Shown here: positions 45,567-54,570 of the stretch, piece after piece | Numbering within the stretch: position 1 is the stretch's first letter | Layout: each line of letters begins with the position of its first letter | From: Streptomyces carminius | Lineage (GTDB): Bacteria > Actinomycetota > Actinomycetes > Streptomycetales > Streptomycetaceae | DNA: 64,000 nt | NCBI RefSeq assembly: GCF_002794255.1 | Contig: NZ_PGGW01000057.1 | Coordinates: forward strand, 72,601-136,600 | Direction: 5' to 3' | Program-made: the position numbers and the translations under genes | Notes under the pieces: generated by a model | What the model saw: only the letters and a program-made list of their open reading frames with translations | The model's database searches: none | What the model was told of the DNA's origin: nothing

Positions 45567-46067
45567 ATGAGCATGATCGGTGAGTATCTGCGTGTCACGG
45601 CTGCTGAGCTTGACCGGGTGGTACAAGACCCTGACTGGGCGCTGGACCTCGTCGAAGAGGTCCAGAACGCCGAGGAGGAGTCGGAGCCTGCGCTGGCCGA
45701 AGCGCGCCACTTCAGCACGTACAAGACCTGGGATCTGCTCCGCTTCCTCTTGGCGCGTGTCGACTTCCCGGTGAACGTCGTCCATGGTGAGGAGCCGTTC
45801 GCCGAGGATGGGGACTGGGGCTACGGGCCGCCGAGGTACCTGCGCCCGGAACGGATCCGGCTCGCGGCGGAGGCGCTTCGCACCACCCCCTACGACCAGC
45901 TCATCAGTGGCGTGGACCCTGCTGACCTGACCGAGGCCGAGGTGTACCCCCTCGGGTGGGAAGAGCCCGGAGCGCTTGAGTGGGGGCGCCATTGGTACGA
46001 CGGCCTGACGCAGTTCCTCAAGGCTGCCGCTGTGGCGGATGACGCGATGCTCGTGTGGCTCGACTGA
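45567..46067 (+). CDS. DUF1877 (YfbM-like) protein
   Basis: A 166-residue soluble protein with the family start MSMIGEYLRVTAAELDRV, the central DLLRFLLARVDFP, and GPPRYLRPERIRLAAEAL. Family members occur alone or near toxin-immunity loci; function unknown. No obvious operon partner. The 232 bp upstream holds no gene. Confidence 0.85.
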   Translation: MSMIGEYLRVTAAELDRVVQDPDWALDLVEEVQNAEEESEPALAEARHFSTYKTWDLLRFLLARVDFPVNVVHGEEPFAEDGDWGYGPPRYLRPERIRLAAEALRTTPYDQLISGVDPADLTEAEVYPLGWEEPGALEWGRHWYDGLTQFLKAAAVADDAMLVWLD

Positions 46068-46581
46068 CCGTTGCTTTACAGGTTCGTCCCGCCGAGCGGC
46101 CGATCTGCTCGGCGGAGGTCCGGACGGGGCCAAGAGAGCACTTTGGCGACCACGACAGACTGCCGCTGTGCGCTGATGTTGCCGTCAAAGGCTGCCGTCG
46201 CCCAACCGCGGTCCCGGAACCTCAGCCCTCGACAACTGGCCACGCCGGTCGGCTCGGTGATCGCGTATGCCTCGCTATTTCGCGACGGCGTCAGCCACAC
46301 GCTCAAGGCGGACCCGACCGTGGTCAGGATGTCCTTGGCGCGGGTAAACCCGGCGAGGATGACGGCGCCCCAGCTTCTCAGAAGGGAGCGGGGGCGCCGC
46401 GCCAGTCACCGCCGCTTGCACGGCGGGTGCCGATCACACGTCGAAGAAGTGACGATGCGACGGCGCCACCTCGGAGTCTTGTTTGTGGAGTCGCTCTGAC
46501 CCGCAGAAAAGCCGTTGTTGTCTGTCGTTGCCGACCACCCTCGGACGGCCCCGGCGGCCGAAGAAAACAGCGGCCCTCCGT
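46068..46581. other. Unassigned stretch; minus-strand reading frame of unknown nature
   Basis: No recognised gene. A protein-like minus-strand frame runs from about 46390 to 46076 (SWGAVILAGFTRAKDILTT..., then RDRGWATAAFDGNISAQRQS) without a clear start or ribosome site. It could be a degraded gene at the edge of the Hachiman-bearing segment. Confidence 0.3.
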
Positions 46582-49500
46582 TCAGAAGAGGTCGTCAGGT
46601 CCCCGATAGTGCAGCTCGACGCCAGGTCCGTCACTGACCCTTCGCGCGTAAAGTATTCCTTCCATGGACAAGTTGAGCGAAATTTTGGCGTGTCCGACAA
46701 AATCAAAACCTGGCGACCAGAGTCTTACCCCATTACGGTGTGCGGTTGCACGAAGCCATGCACGCTTTGATGGCGGCGGGCCGGACCAAATGACTTCATA
46801 AATCCGCTCGACTCTTTTTCTCCATGACCGATATCGGGTCCGCGACACATTTTCTGCAAATCGCAGCCACGCTTCGCGTGACTCTGCGGTCGGCCAGTTC
46901 GGTGAACGGGAAATTTCGGGCTCCAGCCGAGCAATCCATGTCCACATTGCTGAAACTGAGGAGAACGTCGCACCGGTCTCCTCAATGGCAGATATTGCGG
47001 CGACTCGGTGGTCGAAGCCGGCGCGAATCAGGATGGATGCTGATTGAAGAAAAGTGCCAGTCTCGATCGCGGTTAGCACTGATCCTTCGAGCGCGGCAGC
47101 AGCGGGGTTACCTTGCGCGTCCTCATACACACGAGCCGCCTCAGCGCCCCACACAAGTCGATAGATCAGGTCCGATTCGATGAACTGGGCGATGGCGATG
47201 CGGTCATCAGGATCGGGCCCATCGACGTCTCCTAGGGGCCGACCATTCACCCACTGTCCGAGAACCCCTCGCCAGTTCCTGATCTTCGTATCGGGCTGGA
47301 ACGTAGGCAAGGAGAAGAGCGTTTCCGCGATCTGCTCAATCCGAGTTGTCGCGGTTTCGTGATCTCTCCCAGTTATAGCGGCCTCGGCCTGGGCGATCAA
47401 TTCAACGACGTCCCCTGCAACCTGGGCAAGTTCTCGTCCTGCGTCTACGCCGAGCCCTGCAAGGTACCATCCGCGACGCTGCGTTCGTGTGCATGTGGCC
47501 CAGATGAACTGGGTCCGGTTGGCGACTACCTCACGCAAAGCCGCAGCGGGCCCCTCGCCGAAGCGCTGGATTTGCCGGTCCCACAAGGAATCCCTGAGGG
47601 TATCTGCGATCCGCTGCGTGATCTGGTCAGGATGGGAGTCCTCCTCCCCGAGGACGCTCAAGATTCCTGTGTCGAGCAGCGCGAGGTTTGACCGCCAGGA
47701 TTGTTCTGCCGCCTCTTGGGCCACCGGCGTCTCGCCGGCAACAACCGGGAATGCCCATTCTGAGCCTCCAGTGAGGTAAGCGAGAAATTTCGACAGTTGA
47801 CTGGAACCGATATGCTCAATGATGCGTCGGATTAGGGCACGACTCACCTCGATCAGTCCGGACCGCAAAGTCTTGCCGGTCTCGCCGCTGGTGAGTTCCC
47901 TCCAATCACGTCGTTTGGAGTCCTTAGGGTCGAAGATGGGACAGAGCACAAGCCCTTCGCTGTCGACGAAGGCGCGGCCGGCCCGTCCGATGACATTTGA
48001 GAACTCAGCACCGGTAAGAAGGTTCCCACTGCGGCGAAGTCCGTGGAAAAGCACAACGGATGCCGATAGGTTCAAGCCTTGGGCGAGGGTCGGTGAGGCC
48101 ACCGTGACCTTGACGACTCCCGCGTGAAGCAAACGCTCAACTTCACGGCGGAAAGGTGCGGGGAGTGCGCCGTGGTGGATAGCCACTCCCAATTTGAGGC
48201 ACTCCAAGATGGGGTGATCTTCGCCGAACCATTCGGCACCAATCGAGAGAACGCTCGCCAGGTCGACCTGAGGGGGGAGGACGGAGTCGATGAGACCTTG
48301 TTTTCGAAGTTTGACGATCTCGCGCGCATAAGGCTCAACTGAGTTCCGTTGCGGACAGAAGATCAGCACTGTTTGACCTTCTTCAACGAGTCGCCACGAG
48401 GCCGCGATGACGAGTTCCCGCTGATCAGCGGGAAATGACTTCCTCCGAGGGCGAGTCGGCGCTTTTGCTTCGAGATATTTGGGGATAAATGGTCGGTCAC
48501 CTCCCAATGTGATCGACAAGCGAGCGTGGTCTCGACGCCATTCCACCAAGCCAAACCGTTGCTGCGTGGGGCGCCATTCCTCGCGGTGGAGCCCACGCGG
48601 ATTGTCGTCGGTTATCCAGGAAACGAAGTCATTGAGGTCATCGCCTGAAGGGAAGACAGCCGAGAGACATACGATCCTGCGCGTGTTCGCGTCGGAGCGG
48701 CGCAAAAGACGCTGGATCTGCGCTTCGTACCGAACTTCACGCTCGGACGGCCCGATCATGTGTCCTTCGTCGAGGACTACCAGGCCAACGTCATCGAGAA
48801 GACTTGGGTCCGATCTAAGAGCAAAGTCAAGTTTTTCCGGGGTTGCTACGACGATGCGACTCTCACGGAGGGCATGCTCATCGAACTCACTCACCCCCAT
48901 GCTTCCGTAGAGGGATGAGACATTTATCCCGAGAGGCATAAAGGTACGCGCCAATACCTGTTCGGTTTGAGCAGACAGTGCCCGCAGCGGAGCCACATAG
49001 ATGGCCCGCTGCTCTTGAGCTAGGCAGGACAAAATGCAAAGCTCTGCGATCCGGGTCTTGCCCGCACTGGTAGGGAGAGCAACAACAAGGTCGTCGTTCC
49101 CCTCGAAAATTCGATCGACAACGTGTAGCTGCGATGGCCAGAGGTCGATCTCGGAGCGCCCGCGGGCAAAGAGAGTGGCTACGAAAGTTTTTCGCAGGTA
49201 ACGCCACCGAGCTTTGCGTAGCTCATCAGGAATTCGAACGTGCGCAATCCCTACCGGCGGTGGTTGGTCAGGGATGTTAGTACCAATACTGGTGTGGGCA
49301 AGGTCATCAAGCAATCGACGTGTGAGGCGATGGACCCACCAAGGTCCCGGAGCACTTATATCGTGTGACGCACGCTCTCCTGTCTGTAAGTCAGCGAGTG
49401 CCGTCGCCATCAGTTCCGACTGAGCGTGAGCCAAAGCAAATAGTGCAGCGGAGACAGCCGACATGTAGTTCTCGCTGAGCAACAATTCAATAGGGCCACG

Positions 49501-50127
49501 GTCGCTTGTTAGAGTCCCAGCCTCCTCATGGACAGTGGGATATTCACGACTGGAGCCAAGGAAGGCTGCCAATAGGGCATCGTCCGTCACGTCGGGCGAT
49601 GCCCTTAAACGTCGAGTCCGTTCCTCGATAGCATCGAGGGAGCGCATAATCAAGTCAGCCAGCGTCTGTTCCATCGGCGTCAGTCGGCCTGATTGCACAC
49701 TTCCTTGGACCAGCGAATATGCGCGTGCAGCATATCCAGCCAGATGACTTGCTGCACCAGCAATCAAACGGTGGAAAGATGTATCGCTACTCTCCGATAC
49801 ATTCCTGGTGGCTGCCTCAAGCGCGTACGAGGCATGAATAAGGCCTTCGCGAGCGAGACTTGCGTAACGGTCGACTGTTTCCTGATCTGCCTCGTCCGTG
49901 TTAACCGGCTCAGCGATTCGAAGGCTGGTGGAGATCAGGGAGTAAGCGTACCCGAGAAGGTCGTTATCCAGGGAGCTATCGAACAACGGCGCTCCGTCGG
50001 GCAGCGTTCCACCGCGACGGATCATAGACTGGGCCTGCCCTCTGGCGACGAGTCGACCTCGGAACCGCGGTTCTATGGCGCTGGTCAAGGCTTGAGACAA
50101 GGATTGATGGTCACGCACGATCCGCAA
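46582..50127 (-). CDS. hamB: Hachiman-type anti-phage helicase HamB
   Basis: An 1181-residue superfamily 2 helicase. The N-terminal 320 residues are helical. Then come Walker A LPTSAGKTR (351-359), motif Ia APLRALS (379-385), TPEKLD (429-434), DEGH box (453-456), and the motif VI-like NVIGRAGRAF of the second RecA domain. The DEGH box and GRAGR pattern place it with Ski2/COG1204-type helicases, as expected for HamB. Its ATG overlaps the hamA gene end by 17 bp. Base composition is markedly lower in GC than neighbouring genes, indicating transfer. HamB is thought to monitor DNA and license HamA nuclease on infection. Confidence 0.85.
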   Translation of the reverse strand: MRIVRDHQSLSQALTSAIEPRFRGRLVARGQAQSMIRRGGTLPDGAPLFDSSLDNDLLGYAYSLISTSLRIAEPVNTDEADQETVDRYASLAREGLIHASYALEAATRNVSESSDTSFHRLIAGAASHLAGYAARAYSLVQGSVQSGRLTPMEQTLADLIMRSLDAIEERTRRLRASPDVTDDALLAAFLGSSREYPTVHEEAGTLTSDRGPIELLLSENYMSAVSAALFALAHAQSELMATALADLQTGERASHDISAPGPWWVHRLTRRLLDDLAHTSIGTNIPDQPPPVGIAHVRIPDELRKARWRYLRKTFVATLFARGRSEIDLWPSQLHVVDRIFEGNDDLVVALPTSAGKTRIAELCILSCLAQEQRAIYVAPLRALSAQTEQVLARTFMPLGINVSSLYGSMGVSEFDEHALRESRIVVATPEKLDFALRSDPSLLDDVGLVVLDEGHMIGPSEREVRYEAQIQRLLRRSDANTRRIVCLSAVFPSGDDLNDFVSWITDDNPRGLHREEWRPTQQRFGLVEWRRDHARLSITLGGDRPFIPKYLEAKAPTRPRRKSFPADQRELVIAASWRLVEEGQTVLIFCPQRNSVEPYAREIVKLRKQGLIDSVLPPQVDLASVLSIGAEWFGEDHPILECLKLGVAIHHGALPAPFRREVERLLHAGVVKVTVASPTLAQGLNLSASVVLFHGLRRSGNLLTGAEFSNVIGRAGRAFVDSEGLVLCPIFDPKDSKRRDWRELTSGETGKTLRSGLIEVSRALIRRIIEHIGSSQLSKFLAYLTGGSEWAFPVVAGETPVAQEAAEQSWRSNLALLDTGILSVLGEEDSHPDQITQRIADTLRDSLWDRQIQRFGEGPAAALREVVANRTQFIWATCTRTQRRGWYLAGLGVDAGRELAQVAGDVVELIAQAEAAITGRDHETATTRIEQIAETLFSLPTFQPDTKIRNWRGVLGQWVNGRPLGDVDGPDPDDRIAIAQFIESDLIYRLVWGAEAARVYEDAQGNPAAAALEGSVLTAIETGTFLQSASILIRAGFDHRVAAISAIEETGATFSSVSAMWTWIARLEPEISRSPNWPTAESREAWLRFAENVSRTRYRSWRKRVERIYEVIWSGPPPSKRAWLRATAHRNGVRLWSPGFDFVGHAKISLNLSMEGILYARRVSDGPGVELHYRGPDDLF

Positions 50128-50875
50128 TCACCCTCTCGTAGACTGTGCGGACAAAATCTTGGTGCGCTTGCACTTGAAGAATCACTGCCCGCTGCGCTAT
50201 ATCACCCTTGTAGGCGATCAGATCAACATTGACATGACTGATCGGATTGTTCCCTGCGAAAAGGAATATCAGGTGCGTAACGATTTTAGGTCGAATTCCA
50301 TCTTCGAGCTGGAGTGTGAGGATTTCCTCCCCCAAGTCATCATTGACCGTGCCCAGCAAACGCTCTGCGAACTGGGTCAATGAATGTGGAGATGGAAGCC
50401 CGTCGGAGCGCTGCAAACCGTCGCGGGCTTCTTTCACCGTGTCAGATTTCGCTTGAGCTCGGCTTTTCGCTTCACCTTTGATCAGGTGAACCTTTGACGA
50501 AGAGTCAAATCTTGCAGCGAGCACGTCATCACCGCGCATTGCCCACTCTTGGTGGTCCCGCTGAATCAATCGGCTAGGGCCGATGACATACCCACAGTCT
50601 TCCTCCAGAAATGCGGCAGCAAGTATCTCGCCAAGATCACCTGATCTTGCGCTTTGCTTGGTTGGAAGCTTGTTTTGCAGAAACTTGGCTACCTGGCCCT
50701 TGCCGAATCGTTCCGCAATTCGTGTCAGCGATTTAGTTTCGGCGTAGCGACTAGGAAGGTAGGCTGCAAGCAACGTAATGCCAACCTCATCCGTAGCCGA
50801 CGTAAGAACGTCGATTACATGAGATTCGACATACGTCACCTTAGAGGGTTTGCACCACTTCTTGTAGCTCGTCAC
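50111..50875 (-). CDS. hamA: Hachiman-type nuclease effector HamA (DUF1837)
   Basis: A 254-residue DUF1837 protein. ARSGDLGEILAAAFLEEDCG (76-95) is the conserved helix of the fold. D116/D117 in RGDD and E135-x-K137 in IKGEAKSRAQ make a PD-(D/E)xK-type nuclease centre, with spacing and position very close to the catalytic pair reported for E. coli HamA. GTG 50875 is chosen for the G-rich site upstream; an open frame extends to 50959 with no homology. It overlaps hamB by 17 bp. Together the two genes fit Hachiman (or the related AbpAB) abortive defence. Confidence 0.82.
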   Translation of the reverse strand: MTSYKKWCKPSKVTYVESHVIDVLTSATDEVGITLLAAYLPSRYAETKSLTRIAERFGKGQVAKFLQNKLPTKQSARSGDLGEILAAAFLEEDCGYVIGPSRLIQRDHQEWAMRGDDVLAARFDSSSKVHLIKGEAKSRAQAKSDTVKEARDGLQRSDGLPSPHSLTQFAERLLGTVNDDLGEEILTLQLEDGIRPKIVTHLIFLFAGNNPISHVNVDLIAYKGDIAQRAVILQVQAHQDFVRTVYERVIADRA

Positions 50876-50998
50876 CTCATTGCCCCCCGCAATAGGTCGC
50901 CGTCTCCATGCAGCCGATGTGCCGTCCACCCCGAGGACCAGCCGTGCCGCTCTCCGCAATCCGGTATGGTCGATCCTCGCGATCGCGAGCGTAGCGGG

Positions 50999-51316
50999 TC
51001 AAGCACGCTTCCGCTCTGCGGGGTCTGTCACCAGTCGGCTTGTAAACCCGGAATCGCGCAAGCGTTCGTACGCTGCGGCCACGTCATCAGGAACGTACTG
51101 TTCGAGCATGAATCCTTGCTGTGGGTAGATCATGAGCCGCTGTTGCGTGCCCGTCAACATGTCAATTACGAGGCGTGCATCGCCAATCGAGTCGATGTAG
51201 TCGACCAGGGTCATGCGGGTGGACGTGCTGACCCACTCGACTTCAGGCCACAGCTTGTGGGTGGTCGCGTAGGCCCGTCGTTCTTCGTACGGCTTGCTGA
51301 CCAGCAGGACGGACGA
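50999..51316 (-). pseudogene. Truncated YdcF-like (DUF218/SanA) gene, C-terminal half
   Basis: About 105 residues match the C-terminal half of YdcF-family proteins: VSKPYEERRAYATTHKLWPE is the hallmark segment, followed by the helical tail. The N-terminal half, including the conserved glycine and acid motif of the fold, is missing. Upstream codons (to 51835) have no similarity. The break near 51316 marks a recombination or integration junction next to the AICE and the Hachiman genes. Confidence 0.7.
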
Positions 51317-51538
51317 GACGGCAGGAGCACCCGGCGCCGCGTGCTCCTCTTGCCGTTCGGCGGCAGCGCCGCCCTGCACGAGACTGGTCAGCGCGGCCGG
51401 CCCAAGAAGAGGGCGTAGCGTAGTCCATCGAGATCGGCCTCGGGCGAACGAGTCAGGGGCCGATCTCCTGCTTGCTGCGGTCGCCCTCACAAGTCCGACC
51501 GGAGCGGTTGCAGACCTGCCCGACCCACCGCTTACCCC

Positions 51539-51690
51539 AGCTCCCATCCCGTCTGCCGTCGACCCACACACCGTGGAGCGGGCGTGGTTCAGGGCGTCAA
51601 GGTGGAGCGCGCCACTGTACGAACGACCTTGACGCCCTGGGCCGCGTCTGCTCGGCTCTGTCTGGGTCGACGGCAGACGGGATGGGAGCT
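51539..51690. repeat. Nested inverted repeat (28-bp outer, 14-bp inner), candidate replication or RNA element
   Basis: Outer arms 51539-51566 and 51663-51690 are perfectly complementary over 28 bp. Inner arms 51590-51603 and 51626-51639 are perfectly complementary over 14 bp, around a 22-nt loop. The intervening segments also pair imperfectly, so the whole 152-nt block can fold as one long stem. No convincing gene lies here. Its place beside an RCR-type AICE suggests a single-strand origin (sti/sso-like), but a non-coding RNA or a foldback element are alternatives. Confidence 0.75.
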
Positions 51691-51973
51691 CCCCCGCGCA
51701 CGCCACACTCGGCCGGCACTCGCAGGCGGCGCCCCCGCCATCTCGGAGCCTGAACGCCCCCGCCGGAGGCATGTCTTTGAGCCGTGGCCGTTCTCTGCGC
51801 GGTGATCGACTCATGGCCTTCGGCCCTACCCACACTGGGCGCGCGTCGGCGCAGCGCGGGCGGAGCGGGCCGGAGGCAGGAGCGGCGCCCGCGGCGGAGC
51901 CGGGAGCGCGCCCGGCGGAGCGGAGCGCAGCCGGGGCTTGAGTAAGTGAAGACAGGTTTCGACAGGTGGCGGG
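51691..51973. other. Gene-free, G+C-rich repetitive stretch
   Basis: No gene is supported. 51843-51938 is a run of GGAGC/GCGGAGC-type short repeats, followed by a GACAGGT doublet (near 51949 and 51960) ahead of the gntR stop. Confidence 0.4.
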
Positions 51974-52747
51974 TCAGCCGGTGGGCTGGGTCTGGTGGGG
52001 GTTGTCGGCGGTGATGCGGTAGGTGAGTTGGGCGCGGGCGCCGCTGGTGGTGAGTTCTTCGAGGATCAGTGGGCGGTCGTCGCGGCCTCGGGTGGTGCGG
52101 GTGGTGTGGATGACCGGGGTGGCGTCGGGGAGCTGGAGCGTGGTGCGCTCGTCGGGCAGCGGCATGCGGGCGCGGGCGGCCTCGGTCCACGACAGAGTGT
52201 GTCCGGCCTCGGTGAGCAGGGCGTAGATCCGCGCGGGCTCGGTGTCGGGGTGCTCGGCCAGTGCGGTGCCCTCGGCGGTGGCGAACGGGATCAGGGTCCG
52301 GTGCAGGGCGCGGGTGCCGGTGGCCGGGTCGGTCAGAAGTCGGTCGACGCCGAAGAGGGCTTCGCCTTCGTCCAGGGCGAGGAGTGGGCCGGTGGTGGCC
52401 GTGGTCTTGGTGCGGTAGACGCTGGGCTCCTCGGCGGTCTTCCATCCGTCGTGGCCGGTGGTGAAGTGGCCCGCGTCGTCGCGGGTGATGGTGCGGTCGA
52501 TGGTCAGGACGGGGACCGGGGCGCCGCGGACGAAGCTGCCCTTGCCGTGGATGACCTCGATGAGCCCTTCGCTGCGCAGGGCGGCAATCGCGTTGCGCAC
52601 GGTGGGGCGGGAGACCTGATAACGCTCGATGAGCTGGGTCTCCGAGGGCAGCGGCGCGCCCGGCGCGAACTCCCCGGATGCGATGGCGTCGCGGATGGCT
52701 GCGGCCACCTGCTTGTAGAGCGCTCCGGGGCGCTGGATCTCTCCCAT
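51974..52747 (-). CDS. GntR-family regulator with UTRA domain (KorSA-like)
   Basis: A 257-residue repressor. The winged HTH (about 5-70; LYKQVAAAIRDAIASGEFAP, PSETQLIERYQVSRPTVRNAIAALRSEGL) is followed by a UTRA effector domain (about 90-250). AICEs and Streptomyces plasmids use such KorSA proteins to repress pra and transfer genes. ATG 52747 fits the conserved start; ATG 52801 lies in the operator. It is divergent from the transfer operon, with repeated GTCACTCGT sites between. Confidence 0.85.
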   Translation of the reverse strand: MGEIQRPGALYKQVAAAIRDAIASGEFAPGAPLPSETQLIERYQVSRPTVRNAIAALRSEGLIEVIHGKGSFVRGAPVPVLTIDRTITRDDAGHFTTGHDGWKTAEEPSVYRTKTTATTGPLLALDEGEALFGVDRLLTDPATGTRALHRTLIPFATAEGTALAEHPDTEPARIYALLTEAGHTLSWTEAARARMPLPDERTTLQLPDATPVIHTTRTTRGRDDRPLILEELTTSGARAQLTYRITADNPHQTQPTG

Positions 52748-52796
52748 GGGGGCCTCGCTGTCGGGTGAGGAAGCGGCGCCGCTCGCTCGGCGCGAT

Positions 52797-52869
52797 GTCA
52801 CTCGTCAGCATAAGTGGTTGCGTTCGGCCGTCAAGACGTGCATAGTCGTCACTCGTCATTACGAGTGAC
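52797..52869. promoter_or_regulatory. Repeated GTCACTCGT operators of the AICE regulator
   Basis: GTCACTCGT-CATT-ACGAGTGAC (52848-52869) is an exact 9+4+9 palindrome. The same 9-mer occurs again at 52797-52805, 51 bp away, with a weaker partner half. Both flank the divergent starts, fitting KorSA-type control of gntR and the transfer operon. Confidence 0.7.
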
Positions 52870-52915
52870 GTCAGCGCAGTGCTGGCGTCCGATCGGCCAA
52901 GGAGGCCAACCACTG

Positions 52916-53266
52916 ATGCAGTCCATCCCTGTGGACACATCCCGGCTCGGCGTACTGCGGTGCGCCGTGGCGCCGGAACCGAAGATCGCGGACTACGAGA
53001 AGCAGGAGGTCAAGAAGGACCGAGAGGGCAACACGATCTACACCGTGGGCGTCATGGTCCGCCAGGAAGGGCGGCGGGTGTCGGTGATCGAGGTCTCCGT
53101 CACCGGAGAGCCCAAGGGCGTCACCGAGGGGGCCGAGGTCCGCCTCACCGGCCTGGAGGCGTTCGCCTGGGCCATGGGTGACCGGCACGGGATTAGCTTC
53201 CGTGCGGCTGCCGTCACCCCGGTCACCCCGGCTGCCGCGCCGTCCGGCAAGGGCGGTGGCGTCTGA
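52916..53266 (+). CDS. AICE replication/excision activator-like protein (Pra-like)
   Basis: A 116-residue beta-rich protein beginning MQSIPVDTSRLGVLRCAV, with KDREGNTIYTVGVMVRQ and GDRHGISFRA. This pattern is shared by small proteins located between the GntR regulator and the FtsK-like gene in AICEs, commonly annotated as plasmid replication, integration and excision activators. GGAGG lies 10 nt before ATG 52916. The stop overlaps the tra start (TGATG). Confidence 0.65.
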   Translation: MQSIPVDTSRLGVLRCAVAPEPKIADYEKQEVKKDREGNTIYTVGVMVRQEGRRVSVIEVSVTGEPKGVTEGAEVRLTGLEAFAWAMGDRHGISFRAAAVTPVTPAAAPSGKGGGV

Positions 53267-54570
53267 TGGCAGACCTGATCCTGGTCGCTTTAGCGCTGGT
53301 GGTGCTGGTCTGGCTGCTGGGCGGCGGTGAGTGGCTTCGCCGGCGGTGGCCGCACTGGCACTGGTGCCTGACCGGCTACCCGAGCACTGCCGTGCGGGTG
53401 GTGCTGACCTGGCGGAAGGTCGCACAGCTCAACGACCTGTCCGTCTCCTACCGGCCGCCTCGGCGGGTACTCGGCGGAGTGGTGGTCAAGGGCACGGCCC
53501 TGCGCCTGCTGCCTCCGCGGATCTCCTTCCCGCGCGCTCTGCCGAACGGCCTGTCGCTGCTGGTGCGGCTCCGCCCGGGGCAGACTCCGACCCCGTTCGT
53601 GGAGGCTGCCGACGCGCTGGCGCATGCCTGGGGCGTGCACAGTGCGCGGGTTACCTCCCCTCGGCGGGGCGTCGTGCTGATCACGGCGACGGCACACGAT
53701 CCGCTCGATGATCCGCGCATGCCGGACGACGCCGGTCCGCCGTCGCTGCTGTCGGCGGTGGTCGGTGTGCTGGAGACCGGCCGTGCGTGGGTGATGGACT
53801 TCCGGCGCGTGCCGCACTGGCTGATCGTCGGTGCCACGCAGTCGGGCAAGTCCACGCTCCTGACCCGGCTCGTCGCGCAGCTCGCGCCGCAACCGGTCGC
53901 CCTGGTCGGGATCGACTGCAAGGGCGGCATGGAGCTGGGGTTGTTCGGGGATCGGCTGTCGGTGCTGACCACCTGTCGCCGTGAGGCGGTGGCCGTGCTG
54001 AGCGCGCTCGTCACCGACATGCAGGAACGCATGCAACTGTGCCGCCGGGCCGGTGCCCGGTCCATCTGGGACCTGCCGGAGAAGTCGCGGCCGGTGCCCG
54101 TGGTGGTGATCGTCGACGAACTGGCGGAGCTGTATCTGACCAGCGGTTCGAAGGAGGACCGGGCGGAGGCCGAGCAGTGTTCCAGCTACCTGCTGCGGCT
54201 GGCACAGCTCGGCGCGGCCCTGGGGGTACACCTGGTGGTCGCCGGACAGCGGGTCGGCTCCGACCTCGGACCGGGCGTGACCGCGCTGCGGGCTCAGCTC
54301 ACCGGACGGATCTGCCATCGGGTCAACGATCCCGGCACGGCGGAGATGACCCTTGGTGATCTCCACAAAGACGCCGTGATCGTCGCGCAGACCATCGGCA
54401 TGGGTCACAAGGGCGTCGCGGTCACCACCGATGACGCCGACGGCTGGGTGAGGGGCCGCTCCTGGCTGACCACTCCGGAAGAGGCGCGGCACATCGCCTC
54501 GGAGCACGCGGGCATCGCTCCGCGCCTGCCGTTCCTGACCGCTGCCCTGGGCGGGGGTGAGCAGGAGTGA
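53266..54570 (+). CDS. FtsK/SpoIIIE-type conjugative DNA translocase (TraB-like)
   Basis: A 434-residue AAA+ motor. An N-terminal hydrophobic segment (1-20) would anchor it. Walker A VGATQSGKSTLL (about 187-198), Walker B VVVIVDELAELY and the arginine-finger region LTGRICHRVNDPG follow. Streptomyces elements transfer double-stranded DNA hypha-to-hypha with a single TraB-like hexamer, and this fits that role. Coupled upstream (TGATG) and downstream (GTGA). Confidence 0.88.
   Translation: MADLILVALALVVLVWLLGGGEWLRRRWPHWHWCLTGYPSTAVRVVLTWRKVAQLNDLSVSYRPPRRVLGGVVVKGTALRLLPPRISFPRALPNGLSLLVRLRPGQTPTPFVEAADALAHAWGVHSARVTSPRRGVVLITATAHDPLDDPRMPDDAGPPSLLSAVVGVLETGRAWVMDFRRVPHWLIVGATQSGKSTLLTRLVAQLAPQPVALVGIDCKGGMELGLFGDRLSVLTTCRREAVAVLSALVTDMQERMQLCRRAGARSIWDLPEKSRPVPVVVIVDELAELYLTSGSKEDRAEAEQCSSYLLRLAQLGAALGVHLVVAGQRVGSDLGPGVTALRAQLTGRICHRVNDPGTAEMTLGDLHKDAVIVAQTIGMGHKGVAVTTDDADGWVRGRSWLTTPEEARHIASEHAGIAPRLPFLTAALGGGEQE

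Noticed and set aside
51296-51835. N-terminal extension of the YdcF-like frame
   Set aside because: Upstream codons are low-complexity, cross the nested inverted repeat, and share no YdcF features.
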